A stretch of 64,000 nt of DNA from Rhynchopus euleeides (Eukaryota > Euglenozoa > Diplonemea > Diplonemida > Diplonemidae): contig OY723276.1 of assembly GCA_963210315.1 (NCBI GenBank), forward strand, positions 1,922,001 to 1,986,000, read 5' to 3'. The notes under the pieces were generated by a model. It made no database searches, was not told the origin of the DNA, and saw only the letters and a program-made list of their open reading frames with translations. Below are positions 31,201 through 40,677 of the stretch, piece by piece (the first letter of the stretch is position 1; every line of letters starts with the position of its first letter). Both the position numbers and the translations under genes were made by a program.

Positions 31201-34200
31201 TCACTCGGAAGTTTCGGCGTCCGAAACGTACGCCCACTCTCCCCAATCCTCCTCCATGTCGACATCGATGTCGACATGGACGCGGGCCCTTTTCTCCTGG
31301 GGCTCCTCGGGGTGCGGCCCAACCTCCCTCCTGCGCTCTGCCGGTGCCGCCTGTGTGGGAGGCAGCTGCGGCGGTTCTTCCGGCTGAGGTGTGGGGAGTG
31401 TCGATGGGGTGCCCGGGGTCGATGAAGCGGGGAGCTGGAAGGTGACATGTTGCAGGGTGGCTGGAGGCACGACGGGGGGTGCGGCATCTGCAAGCAACGA
31501 AGTGAGGAAGGGATCCTCAGGGACTTCCTCCACGAGGCTGACAATCGACAATGCATCGGCGTTGTCATCTTCCCAGCTGCCGTCCGATTCCTCATCACAA
31601 TCCTCCACGCCAGCAAATAGAGAACCCATGGCTGCATCGAGGTCAACGAGCTCCACGGTTGTCAGAGTTGGAAGAGGCGTCAGGGAACGCGCAGTGAAGC
31701 GGCGCTTCTTGTTGGCGAGGAACGTGTTGACTGTTTCTTCAACGATGATCTTGCGCGCCGCGTCATCATGTGACAGCTCTAGAGTGATGCCCAGTTCTTG
31801 AGAGATGCTTGCGGCAGAGAGTGCCTTCCGGAACGATCCCCTCATGCGCGTTACAACTGAAAAAGCAGCCTCCACAAACACAGTCGAGGGTGACAGTGCC
31901 ACCATGGCCTCAAGCACTATCGCAAACGTCGAACTCTCGGATTCCAGCAAGAAGTCGACGACAAACTCTTTCAGAAGGTTCCCCCTGAGATCTGTGCATT
32001 CCAACCGCAGCTTCACCCACTCCATGCCGATGCTGAGAATCTCTGCCTGGTCGTAACCCAAGCGAGAAGCGAGCGCCATGAGGCACTCGCACGTGCTGTC
32101 CTTCCCACTTGTCGCGAAGAAAGAGCTGAATGAGCGGCAGGGATACTCCTCCCACCTCTTGGCCAGGTCCTTGTAGATGGTGTGGCAGAGCTTTGAGCGC
32201 CAGGAAGTCATCTCGGCAACTACCCCCGGAGGCAACGATGTGGTTCCCTGGTTCTCATAGAACTTGGCTTCGTGCTTGCCAGGCTGGCGCGCCAGCACCT
32301 TATGCACTGTCAGTGCATTCTGCAGGATGCTCTCCATCGACGAGAGCGACAGGTCTCGCTTCTGCAACGCCTCGCTCACCCCTTTATTGATGTCGAAGAC
32401 GTCAGCCAAGATGCAAGTCGAGAGGGAATACTCGGGGGTGAGCTTGTGGAAGAAGAACGGCGGCGGCTGGATCTCCCCGAGCATAGCGACAGTGAAGTCA
32501 AAGTTCACCACAGCCGCGTTCAGGCGACGGAACGTTGCAGCTGCCCAACGCACGGAGTGCTCCTTCGGGAAGGAGAGACATTTCCCACCGGAAATGATCT
32601 GCAGAGACTTCTGCCTGGCGGTTGATCTGAAGAAGGCAAACCAGTGTCGGAGGAGGCGGCTATGTTCAACAACCTTTCGTGTCTTCTTGATGAGGCCGAC
32701 GGACAGCTGGTGCATGTGGGCAGCATCATGCACATCGATGAGAGTGCATCCCCACGCGATCTCGAGCTTCCCCCTGAGACTCTTCATCGTTGATGCCCCG
32801 TCTGCCGCGAATCCCTTCAGCGAACGCCGCGCCCACTGCGACAGCTGGAGGCTGTCGAACAACTTGACTAGCTCGTCCTTCTGCGACTCTGCGTCAGCTT
32901 TCTTCAAGTCGACTGTGCCCACACACCAATCTTTCATAGCACAATCCGTCCTGCTGATCCCCGAAACGATGACGATCATCAAGTCGATGCGGGCGAACGT
33001 GGTACCGTCCACCTTCAGGGTTGCCGCCCGACACGCACGCACCGCACCCACCACTCCCCTCAGGAGCACCTCCCAGAGTATCGTCTGGAACTCCTTCGCG
33101 ACTTTTCGAGAGTAGTGGGTGTCCAGGACATGCAGCCCCTTCCGCTTGTCGTCCTGCAACCTCGCACCCACACTGCTCAGCCCCTCCGCCCGTTGCGTCG
33201 CCGTTGCCACGTTGTACACCAGGTTGACCAGACTTGTGTACTGCTCGCTGGTCACCTTCACCTTCGCGCACAGCGTCTGCTTGGGGATATCTGTAGCTGT
33301 CACATTGGTGTTTTCACTCCCAGGCGTGGACAACTGCACTGCTCTCTTGTGCGCCGCACCACCCATGTGGCGGCGGATATTGCTTTGCTGGCGCCCAACT
33401 GTCGTGGCAGACATAGACGCTTCGCCGCGTGCATACCGGAGCAAGTGGGGTTGCTCCGAGAACTCCCCCTCCAGCTGCACCAAGAACGGTGCACACGTGG
33501 TGCACCTCCACCTCCCATCAGGGAGACGCACCACACCGGAGGCTGCAGCGTGGATCTTCCGCTGCTGCTTCTCCTGTATGGCGAGCTGTGCCTGCCGCTG
33601 CTGAATCCGAAGGAGACCGTTCACCATTGAGCCCTCTGGCACGTACTTCTTGTTTGCTGCCATCAAAAGAAGGAAGTGCGCCTTTGCTGTGTCGAAGACA
33701 AGCCGCAAGGGGTACTGGGCCATCAACGACGGAAGAAGCAAGCCGAAGGTGCGAGGCTGTGTGGTGTCGACGATAGAAAAGTGAACATTTAAACCGCGGG
33801 ATGTGCGGAAAGTCTGCAGGGCCACTGACGCGGTGTTGGTGTCCAACTCTTCGTCCACGAGGAATCTCGTATCCATCAATCGCGGACGCCTGAGCTTCAC
33901 CGTGAGGGCCTCCGCTTCGGGGGAGTCAACGCCCTCCAGAAGCGCCGCAGCACTGGTACGCGTCGGCTCCGTAATGGGAATTGACCTTGCTAGGCAGTCA
34001 AGCACTCGGAGGCAGTAGTGTCCAGAACTGTATAGATCCCGTTGAACCCACCCTGGTACAAGCCCAATGTTGACGCCTCCGGTTGATTGGGCGAGCTTCA
34101 TGGCGGTCAGCCATGGGGACAGTCGCCCGGCGCTGTCGAACGCGGCGACGTGGCACGCCCCTTCCCCGGTGTAGAAGGCGGCGTGGGGTGCAGGGGCGAC

Positions 34201-35172
34201 AGGGGCGGCGGTGGTAGCTGCAGGAGAGGCGGCCAGGGGATCCGGAGGAGGAGGCGGCGGCGCATCATGCGAAGCATCGACGTCGTGCCCGTCACCGTCC
34301 GATGCCTCACGTGCGTACAGCACGAGTGCTGGCTTCGCGTTCGCACGATTGAACGGCGCCACAGAGCAATCCGTCACACGATCAGTCGTGATCGACTTCC
34401 ACTTCAGAGTGGTGGCGGGGCCACGAGCGCACAGCGTCTCCCAGGCGATCCCCTTCGCGAGGGTCAGCCCGGACTTTGTGCACGATGCACCGACAAACCG
34501 GTACCGGTGATTCACCGGCTGCACCGTGCCCACCTGCACCACCCCGTTGCCGTCAACGCCAAGCTCACGAAGGGCGGAGAGGTCTCTTAATTCCTTGACG
34601 TTGACGGTTTCCGCAAGCTCCGTCAGGTGCTTCTGCTTCTCGCCGGATGCAGAAAACCGCTGCGTCGAGAGGAACAGGAGGTGCGGGGCCTTCTCGACGC
34701 AGAACTGCGCAGCCCGGACAGCACCACATGTGCACGGACCTTGCTTCTCCATAAATTGAGAAGCAACGCGCTGCACCTCGTCCTTCACGACGCCCAACAT
34801 CACAACCATGCTGTCTGTAATAGCTGTGCGGAACTCACCACAAGATGGGCAGCTGTAGACGGTGGCGCTTTTGGTGGTGCAGAGGTGCTTCAGGTGCGGG
34901 TGTTTGTGTCCGAGGGCGGAGAGACTGACGTCAGGGTTGGGTCGCTGCGGGTCCTGCGAGGTGATCATCTGGGGCTCGTTCTCATCGGGGGTTGTGCTCC
35001 GCAGGGACTGGAGGAGGTTGCTCAATACACCTTGGCACTCCCGCAGTACTGTACATGCCAGCAGCTGGAGGATAGTTACAAAGCTGCCACTCCCCGACGC
35101 CACCCCCCTACTGGCCCCTTCAGGCCTGAAAGCCCAAAAGCTCCCGGAGATTTTTGCAGTGGTGCGCACCAT
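31201..35172 (-). CDS. hAT-like transposase fused to an inactive USP-like (deubiquitinase) domain
   Basis: A 1,323-residue single-exon protein. I chose the ATG at 35172; the frame is open 64 codons further upstream but that part looks non-coding. Residues about 25-290 resemble a ubiquitin-specific protease: SGSGSFVTILQLL sits where active enzymes have the GNTCYLN-type cysteine box (Ser replaces Cys). A zinc ribbon follows (CPSC about 108-111, CTC about 147-149), then APHLLFLSTQRF and a terminal LVLYARE strand. No clear catalytic His is seen. A proline/alanine linker leads to a C2-H2-like zinc finger (WRCTTC about 555, RRHMGGAAH about 600-606). The hAT-type core has KVDGTTF, FAADGAST (about 790) and VFVEAAFSVV (about 1099), consistent with D-D-E. 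The acidic tail is proline-rich. I could not find TIRs or an 8-bp duplication, so element versus domesticated gene is open. Confidence 0.8.
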   Translation of the reverse strand: MVRTTAKISGSFWAFRPEGASRGVASGSGSFVTILQLLACTVLRECQGVLSNLLQSLRSTTPDENEPQMITSQDPQRPNPDVSLSALGHKHPHLKHLCTTKSATVYSCPSCGEFRTAITDSMVVMLGVVKDEVQRVASQFMEKQGPCTCGAVRAAQFCVEKAPHLLFLSTQRFSASGEKQKHLTELAETVNVKELRDLSALRELGVDGNGVVQVGTVQPVNHRYRFVGASCTKSGLTLAKGIAWETLCARGPATTLKWKSITTDRVTDCSVAPFNRANAKPALVLYAREASDGDGHDVDASHDAPPPPPPDPLAASPAATTAAPVAPAPHAAFYTGEGACHVAAFDSAGRLSPWLTAMKLAQSTGGVNIGLVPGWVQRDLYSSGHYCLRVLDCLARSIPITEPTRTSAAALLEGVDSPEAEALTVKLRRPRLMDTRFLVDEELDTNTASVALQTFRTSRGLNVHFSIVDTTQPRTFGLLLPSLMAQYPLRLVFDTAKAHFLLLMAANKKYVPEGSMVNGLLRIQQRQAQLAIQEKQQRKIHAAASGVVRLPDGRWRCTTCAPFLVQLEGEFSEQPHLLRYARGEASMSATTVGRQQSNIRRHMGGAAHKRAVQLSTPGSENTNVTATDIPKQTLCAKVKVTSEQYTSLVNLVYNVATATQRAEGLSSVGARLQDDKRKGLHVLDTHYSRKVAKEFQTILWEVLLRGVVGAVRACRAATLKVDGTTFARIDLMIVIVSGISRTDCAMKDWCVGTVDLKKADAESQKDELVKLFDSLQLSQWARRSLKGFAADGASTMKSLRGKLEIAWGCTLIDVHDAAHMHQLSVGLIKKTRKVVEHSRLLRHWFAFFRSTARQKSLQIISGGKCLSFPKEHSVRWAAATFRRLNAAVVNFDFTVAMLGEIQPPPFFFHKLTPEYSLSTCILADVFDINKGVSEALQKRDLSLSSMESILQNALTVHKVLARQPGKHEAKFYENQGTTSLPPGVVAEMTSWRSKLCHTIYKDLAKRWEEYPCRSFSSFFATSGKDSTCECLMALASRLGYDQAEILSIGMEWVKLRLECTDLRGNLLKEFVVDFLLESESSTFAIVLEAMVALSPSTVFVEAAFSVVTRMRGSFRKALSAASISQELGITLELSHDDAARKIIVEETVNTFLANKKRRFTARSLTPLPTLTTVELVDLDAAMGSLFAGVEDCDEESDGSWEDDNADALSIVSLVEEVPEDPFLTSLLADAAPPVVPPATLQHVTFQLPASSTPGTPSTLPTPQPEEPPQLPPTQAAPAERRREVGPHPEEPQEKRARVHVDIDVDMEEDWGEWAYVSDAETSE

Positions 35173-35433
35173 ATTCGCGGAGTACGTGAGGTTGGGTGAG
35201 TGTGAGGTCAGGGTCCTGTCGAAGGGTAGTCGAGTGGGAATAAATAGGGAGGTCCTCAGGAGTGCAATACAACAGCAATACACAGGCAACACACCAGCAA
35301 CACGCAAACCGAGGCAAGAGGAGGTGGGCGGGGTCATCCTGCGGAGTCTCCAGTTGGCCAGCAAGGCGAACTGTACGGGGGAGAGACTTCCCTTCCATCC
35401 TTGTGTGCGCCCTGTCGACTGGGAAAATCTTAG
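35173..35433. other. Upstream region of the hAT-like gene
   Basis: About 260 bp between the chosen start and the 60-bp direct repeat. It contains an AATAAATA-like AT stretch near 35240 in otherwise GC-rich DNA, possibly part of the promoter. No other feature seen. Confidence 0.35.
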
Positions 35434-35493
35434 AAAATACTACGAGAAACACTTGGCCTCTATGCTGTGAGTGTTGCATTGGACGCTTCCACC
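35434..35493. repeat. 60-bp direct repeat, copy 1
   Basis: It starts AAAATACTACGAGAAACACT and ends GCATTGGACGCTTCCACC. An identical copy lies at 35792-35851, on the other side of the 251-bp repeat. Its end, read on the minus strand, is GGTGGAAGCGTCCAATGCAA, a variant of the YR-retroelement repeat motif. Confidence 0.85.
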
Positions 35494-35544
35494 TGTTGAA
35501 CGGGCTCCACCTCTTGCACTTTGAAAAACCCCCCCCCATATTTT

Positions 35545-35795
35545 TTTTTTGATTTGACAACTCCGGTTTGGTGTACCTCGATGAGCTTACCTTACCTTGT
35601 CGTCGGACACAACATATCATCGTTGTCCCAAACCCCGTAACCCACGTGAAGTGGATCATCTGAAGTGCAGAATGAGGTGGAGCAGGTGGAGCACGAAACA
35701 TAAGTAAACCATAGCAAGAGAGGCCAGCAGCAGTCCCGAGTCCATCGCGTTCCTCGTAGCATTTCCCGTACCACACAGGTGTGTTATGTGCAAAA
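35545..35795. repeat. 251-bp direct repeat, copy 1
   Basis: Sequence from a T run through GATTTGACAACTCCGGTTTG to TGTGTTATGTGCAAAA. It matches 40095-40345 at a constant offset of 4550 bp, with no difference that I noticed. No ORF or RNA family recognised. Confidence 0.9.
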
Positions 35796-35851
35796 TACTA
35801 CGAGAAACACTTGGCCTCTATGCTGTGAGTGTTGCATTGGACGCTTCCACC
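35792..35851. repeat. 60-bp direct repeat, copy 2
   Basis: Identical to 35434-35493. The two copies bracket the 251-bp repeat in an A-x-B-A layout that recalls a YR split repeat. Confidence 0.85.
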
Positions 35852-37790
35852 CAGGACCCTTAGGACCCAAGGACTTAGGGACGCCGCGCGAACGGTCTAC
35901 TATTGAAGTGATCAGGCTCCGTCGCCCATCGTATGCATCCCTCCGATGGTAATGTACCGCTTTCTACGTTGTCACGAGCACCTTGTACGGAAAACGATCG
36001 AACCTCACTCGCTGAGGGGATCCGCCTGCCTCGGCCGTGTGCCGCCGTCGTGTGGTCAGCCTCGTGATTCTTGGTGTGCCCTATCGACAACATGCCTGTC
36101 TCTCCAGTTGCCGCACCCGGCGAGAGAGTTGATGCGTCTCAACCCGGCGAAACTAAGGGGGCAAAGGTTGCACACCAGCCCCGCCTGTGCTGCAACCACC
36201 CGCTCTTGGCTGACCCCCGACGTCTGGTGCGTTTCCCACTCCGGGTATTTGAATCCTCACCCTGTACCTCTTCGGGATCCTCCATCCCCTGGGGAACCCT
36301 TCCCCTCGAGGCTTCTTCACGTCTCCGACATATTGGTGTGTGCCCACATGACCCTTCTTCCTGACATCCTCGATGTCGTTTTGCACCCCGGGCGATGCAC
36401 TGAGACGGCCGTATCCAGGTAGTCAGTGGCCATGCCCAGCCCCTCAGCGTGACAGTCCTCTGGTGCGCTCCCAGCACCACCACCGCGACGCTCGTGCATA
36501 TTCAGCCACCATGACCCGGCAGCTCTCGCCTGGGGACAGGGCTCGGCGGATCGAGAAATCACAGTCTGAAACTCGCCTCCCAGCTCCTCCGCAGCAGTCT
36601 ACTGTCCGGCCGTCTTAAACTCTCGCCCTTCGGGAGCCCGGCCAACACCCGGTGCTTTCCGGCGTGATCTCGATCGCTCTGTGGCTCTCTGTGTCCTCTC
36701 CGGTCTTCGCTGGCTGCGAGCGAGTTGCGGGGTGAAGCCCAACGCGCCTCTTCATGGCGCACTGGAGACGCTGCATGGAGTGCCCAGGGGTAGGTGTGAG
36801 AGGTGCCGGCCCTTCTGGGTGAACGAGGGCGATCGCGCGCACTGTCGTCTCCTGAACTCCGCTCGAGCGGTGGACAACACGTTCCTGCGGCCCCCTTCCC
36901 ACTGGGCTGATCCCCACTGTACCTGCCCCATCGCCCGCCTCGTAGACAGCGCATCAAACGGAGGCCCTGTGGCCCCACGTGGCGTCGATTCAGTGGTAAC
37001 GCCCGGACTCAGTGTGGAGGGCGTATTTCCCGGTGCGTGAGGAAATTCGAGGCCCTGGAGGTGTGGGCATGCCAGAAGGATTCTCGGAGTCGCCTTCTTA
37101 ATGAGAGAGGTGAGTCCCCGCGGACCGGAGCTTGTCGCACGCTGCAGTCGCTGTTCGGGCTTGTCGAGTAGGCTGCTGGGTACTCGGGAAGACTGGCCGA
37201 CTGCCCCCCAACCTTGTGGAATGATCTCGGCCCGCTGCCATGGCTGCGGTTTCGGTGGACCCCCTCAGCGGCGGCACCGCTGACACAGGCGATGCGGACG
37301 CGTCTCTCAGTCGCTGCTTCTTTTGCTCCCCGAGCAGTGCAGCTTGGGAGAGCGTCTCGGCTGTGTTGGATACCTGATCTCTGTGTATGTCCCACGGCAC
37401 CTCGCAGGTGTCCAGTCAGCAGCTCCCCTTCCCTGCATGGAACTGTGAGGTCGTACGTCTCAACACCGGGCCACAGACGCCCGGAACTCCCCCTGACCCC
37501 TGTGAATAATGCAGGCTTGAATGTGTGTCCCCCGGCAGGGAGACTATGCTTCGACGGAGTATGCCCCGCTTTGGGCGTGTGCGGGCATCCGCTTGACGCC
37601 GGGGTGCGCGTAGTCGGCATTCGCGCAGATAAGCTGGGCACGACAGACGTGCCGGCTTCTCGGGGGCGTGTCCGGGGGCGTTGCATTGGTACACGAAAAC
37701 TGTCGCCCTCGGAAAGCTCACGTCGCGTCACCGTGCTCGAGCTGGATCTGGCAGGCTGTGTGTGACAGGCCACCCTTCCGCCTTCAGGTG
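35852..37790. other. Non-coding or decayed stretch
   Basis: Nearly 2 kb with open frames on both strands, none with a recognisable domain. The frames at about 37009-37827 (-) and 37214-37765 (+) overlap and are low in hydrophobic patterning. It may be a decayed element, but I cannot assign it. Confidence 0.4.
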
Positions 37791-38094
37791 CCGTCGCTCG
37801 GGCAAAAAAGGTGTATTTCTCAATCAAGAGAGTATGCCCCTCACGATTGTGGCACGATTGTGTCTCCCCGGGTCAGGCTCGGTATTCCAGTCGAAAGCGT
37901 AAATGCCCCTCGGCACTGTGCTGGGCGGGGTTGTGTCTCGGTCAGGAGAGGAGGTGCCCCTCAGGCAAAATCCTGCGTCTCGCGGTCGGGAGTGAGTGCC
38001 CCTCGGCAGGAATGTGTCTCGGCCAGGTGTCCCTCAGGCAGGGAATGTAATGTCTCGGCCCGGTGTCCCTCGGGCATGAATGTGCGTCTTGGCC

Positions 38095-38690
38095 AGGTGC
38101 CCCTCAGGCAGGGTGCCCCGTAGGCGGAAGTGTATGTCGCGGCCAGATGCCCCTCAGGCAGGGTGCCCCGTAGGCGGAAATGTATGTCTTGACCAGGTGC
38201 CCCTCGGGCAGGGTGCCTCGTAGGCGGAAGTGTATGTCTTGGCCAGGTGCCCCTCGGGCAGGGTGCCTCGTAGGCGGAAGTGTATGTCTTGGCCAGGTGC
38301 CCCTCGGGCAGGGTGCCTCGTAGGCGGAAGTGTATGTCTTGGCCAGGTGCCCCTCGGGCAGGGTGCCTCGTAGGCAGAGGTGTCTGTCTTGGCCAGGTGC
38401 CCCTCGGGCAGGGTGCCTCGTAGGCGGAAGTGTATGTCTTGGCCAGGTGCCCCTCGGGCAGGGTGCCTCGTAGGCGGAAGTGTATGTCTTGGCCAGGTGC
38501 CCCTCGGGCAGGGTGCCTCGTAGGCAGAGGTGTCTGTCTTGGCCAGGTGCCCCTCGGGCAGGGTGCCCCGTAGGCGGAAGTGTGTGTCTTGACCAGGTGC
38601 CCCTCGGGCAGGGTGCCTCGTAGGCGGAAATGTATGTCTTGGCCAGGTGCTCCTCAGGCAGGGTGCCCCGCAAGCGTAAGCTGTAGGTAT
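38095..38690. repeat. 50-bp minisatellite
   Basis: About 12 tandem units of 50 bp containing GTGCCCCTCGGGCAGGGTGC and TCGTAGGCGGAAGTGTATGT. The TGCCC-CTC-GGGCA dyad occurs once per unit. More diverged units extend to about 37800 and 38840. The minus-strand frame of 189 codons is a by-product of the repeat. Confidence 0.9.
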
Positions 38691-38840
38691 GTCGTGGCCA
38701 GGTGCCCCTCAGGCAGGTAATGTCTCGGCGAGATGCCCCTCGGGCAGGAAAAATGCGTCTCGGCTAGGTGCCCCTCAGGCAGAAGTGGGTGTCTCGGTCC
38801 GATGCTCCTCGGCAAGATCGTGTCTCGGTCAGGAAAGTAG

Positions 38841-39289
38841 GAGTTGGATATCACTGACGTCACTTTGCTGCATCAGTATCGACCCATTTATCAGCACCCG
38901 ACTGTTGCTCTTGGTCCCGCCTTTGTCAGCGCCTCTGTGACGGAACCTCCAGCTGAAGTATGCGTTTGGAAACCTTGAGCGCGATCAAGCGTGAAGCAGG
39001 TTTTCGGCGAGGCGCGGTGATAGTCTCGATGGCTGATGGGAATGTCCTCAATCCGCTGCGGCCACGGGCGCAGCGCTGTCCCGCTGTCACGTTCATAAGC
39101 GGCGGAGGACCACCTTGAACACCACGGCGTCATCATCCCCATCTTTTTGCGCCCCTCCTTCGTGCTGATCCCCCCGTGCACCTCGCCGTCAGTTATTAGA
39201 ACCAGTGCGTGGGGGTGTTGTTGTCCTCAACCGCGGCTTCGGCCCTCTTGAGACCTGACACGAGCATGGTGTGAGGGTCGTCTTCTCGG
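38841..39289. other. Spacer between the two dyad minisatellites
   Basis: About 450 bp of unique sequence. No gene recognised. Confidence 0.45.
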
Positions 39290-39975
39290 TCGGGATTTGG
39301 TGCCCCTCGGGCAAGATTGTGTATCTCTCGGTCGGGAGAGCGGGTGCCCCTCGGGCAAAATTTTTGTCTCGGTCAGGAGAACAGGTGCCCCTCGGGCGAG
39401 ATGCTGCGTCTCTCGGTCGGGAGAGTGGGTGCCCCTCGGGCATAGTTTTGTCTCGGTCAGGATAACGGGTGCCCCTCGGGCAAAACTGCGTGTCTCTCGG
39501 TCGGGAGAGTGAGTGCCCCTCGGGCAGAATATTGTCTCGGTCAGGAGAATAGGTGCCCCTCGGGCGAGATGCTGCGTCTCTCGGTCGGGAGAGTGGATGC
39601 CCCTCGGGCAGAATATTGTCTCGGTCAGGAGAACAGGTGCCCCTCGGGCAAGACTGCGTGTCTCTCGGTCGGGAGAGTGGGTGCCCCTCGGGCAAAATTT
39701 TTGTCTCGGTCAGGAGAACAGGTGCCCCTCGGGCGAGATGCTGCGTCTCTCGGTCGGGAGAGTGGGTGCCCCTCGGGCAGAATATTGTCTCGGTCAGGAG
39801 AACAGGTGCCCCTCGGGCAAAACTGCGTGTCTCTCGGTCGGGAGAGTGAGTGCCCCTCGGGCAGAATATTGTCTCGGTCAGGAAACCAGGTGCCCCTCGG
39901 GCAAGACTGCGTGTCTCTCGGTCAGGAGAGTGGGTGCCCCTCGGGCAGGGTAGAATGCTGCGTCTCTCGGACGGT
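39290..39975. repeat. Compound minisatellite of alternating dyads
   Basis: About 16 half-units of roughly 40 bp. Each has the dyad TGCCCCTCGGGCA followed alternately by TCTCGGTCAGGAGAA and CTCTCGGTCGGGAGAG, the latter able to form a hairpin. Open frames on + are by-products. It shares the TGCCC-CTC-GGGCA core with the 38.1-38.7 kb array. Confidence 0.85.
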
Positions 39976-40094
39976 CAGATCGTGTGTCCCTCAGTCAGGA
40001 GAGGAGGTCTCGGTCGCTAAAAACGCGCCCCCTCGGGCAGAGTGGTTGTGTCATCGCTGTTGTGTCACACCAATTGCCTCTCGGGCGGTGTGTC

Positions 40095-40345
40095 TTTTTT
40101 GATTTGACAACTCCGGTTTGGTGTACCTCGATGAGCTTACCTTACCTTGTCGTCGGACACAACATATCATCGTTGTCCCAAACCCCGTAACCCACGTGAA
40201 GTGGATCATCTGAAGTGCAGAATGAGGTGGAGCAGGTGGAGCACGAAACATAAGTAAACCATAGCAAGAGAGGCCAGCAGCAGTCCCGAGTCCATCGCGT
40301 TCCTCGTAGCATTTCCCGTACCACACAGGTGTGTTATGTGCAAAA
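40095..40345. repeat. 251-bp direct repeat, copy 2
   Basis: Match to 35545-35795 in the same orientation, followed by an A-rich tract with several TTCTTAGAAAAAAA words (40346-40450). Confidence 0.9.
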
Positions 40346-40534
40346 AAAAATTTCCTCTGCGAAAAACCCTTAGAAAAAAAAATTTCCCTTACAAAATTCT
40401 TAGAAAAAAACTTTTTTTCCCCGTACAAAAGTTCTTAGAAAAAAAGTTCAGAATCCTGAAAGTGGGGAACCAGCCCCCCAGTTAGGAACAGCCCTGGGGC
40501 CGAGCCCAGAATTTTTTTATCCCGACTTCGTCCC

Positions 40535-40600
40535 CTTGGGCGAAGTTGGGACGAAGTAAATCTGAGGAGGTCACCCCAAAATACCGAATTTACCGTTTTT
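40535..40600. repeat. Outer inverted repeat, left arm
   Basis: GGGCGAAGTTGGGACGAAGT, AAATCTGAGGAGGTCACC and a following TTTACCG-rich stretch match, inverted and imperfectly, 46400-46490 (GGTGACCTCCTGAAGATTT, GCGAAGTTGGGCCCAACTTC). The arms would delimit a composite structure of about 5.9 kb. Confidence 0.55.
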
Positions 40601-40677
40601 ACCGTTTTTACCGCTAGTTTACCGCTGGGCCTTTGTCACAAAACCGGTTTTTTTATGTAGCCTCATGCAATGAAGGA

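Noticed and set aside
35581-35620. U1-like CTTACCTTACC in the 251-bp repeat suggesting an snRNA gene
   Set aside because: The rest of the repeat does not match any snRNA that I know.
37009-37827. 272-codon minus-strand frame overlapping a 183-codon plus-strand frame
   Set aside because: Neither shows a domain and both sit in a decayed, repeat-bordered stretch.
38104-38673. 189-codon minus-strand frame with regular repeats
   Set aside because: It is the reverse reading of the 50-bp minisatellite; periodic sequence explains it.
38095-39975. CRISPR-like array
   Set aside because: The spacers between dyads are themselves repeated, and the context is eukaryotic.
35545-40345. LTR retrotransposon bounded by the 251-bp direct repeats
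   Set aside because: No TG-CA ends, no target duplication and no polymerase or gag between the copies.
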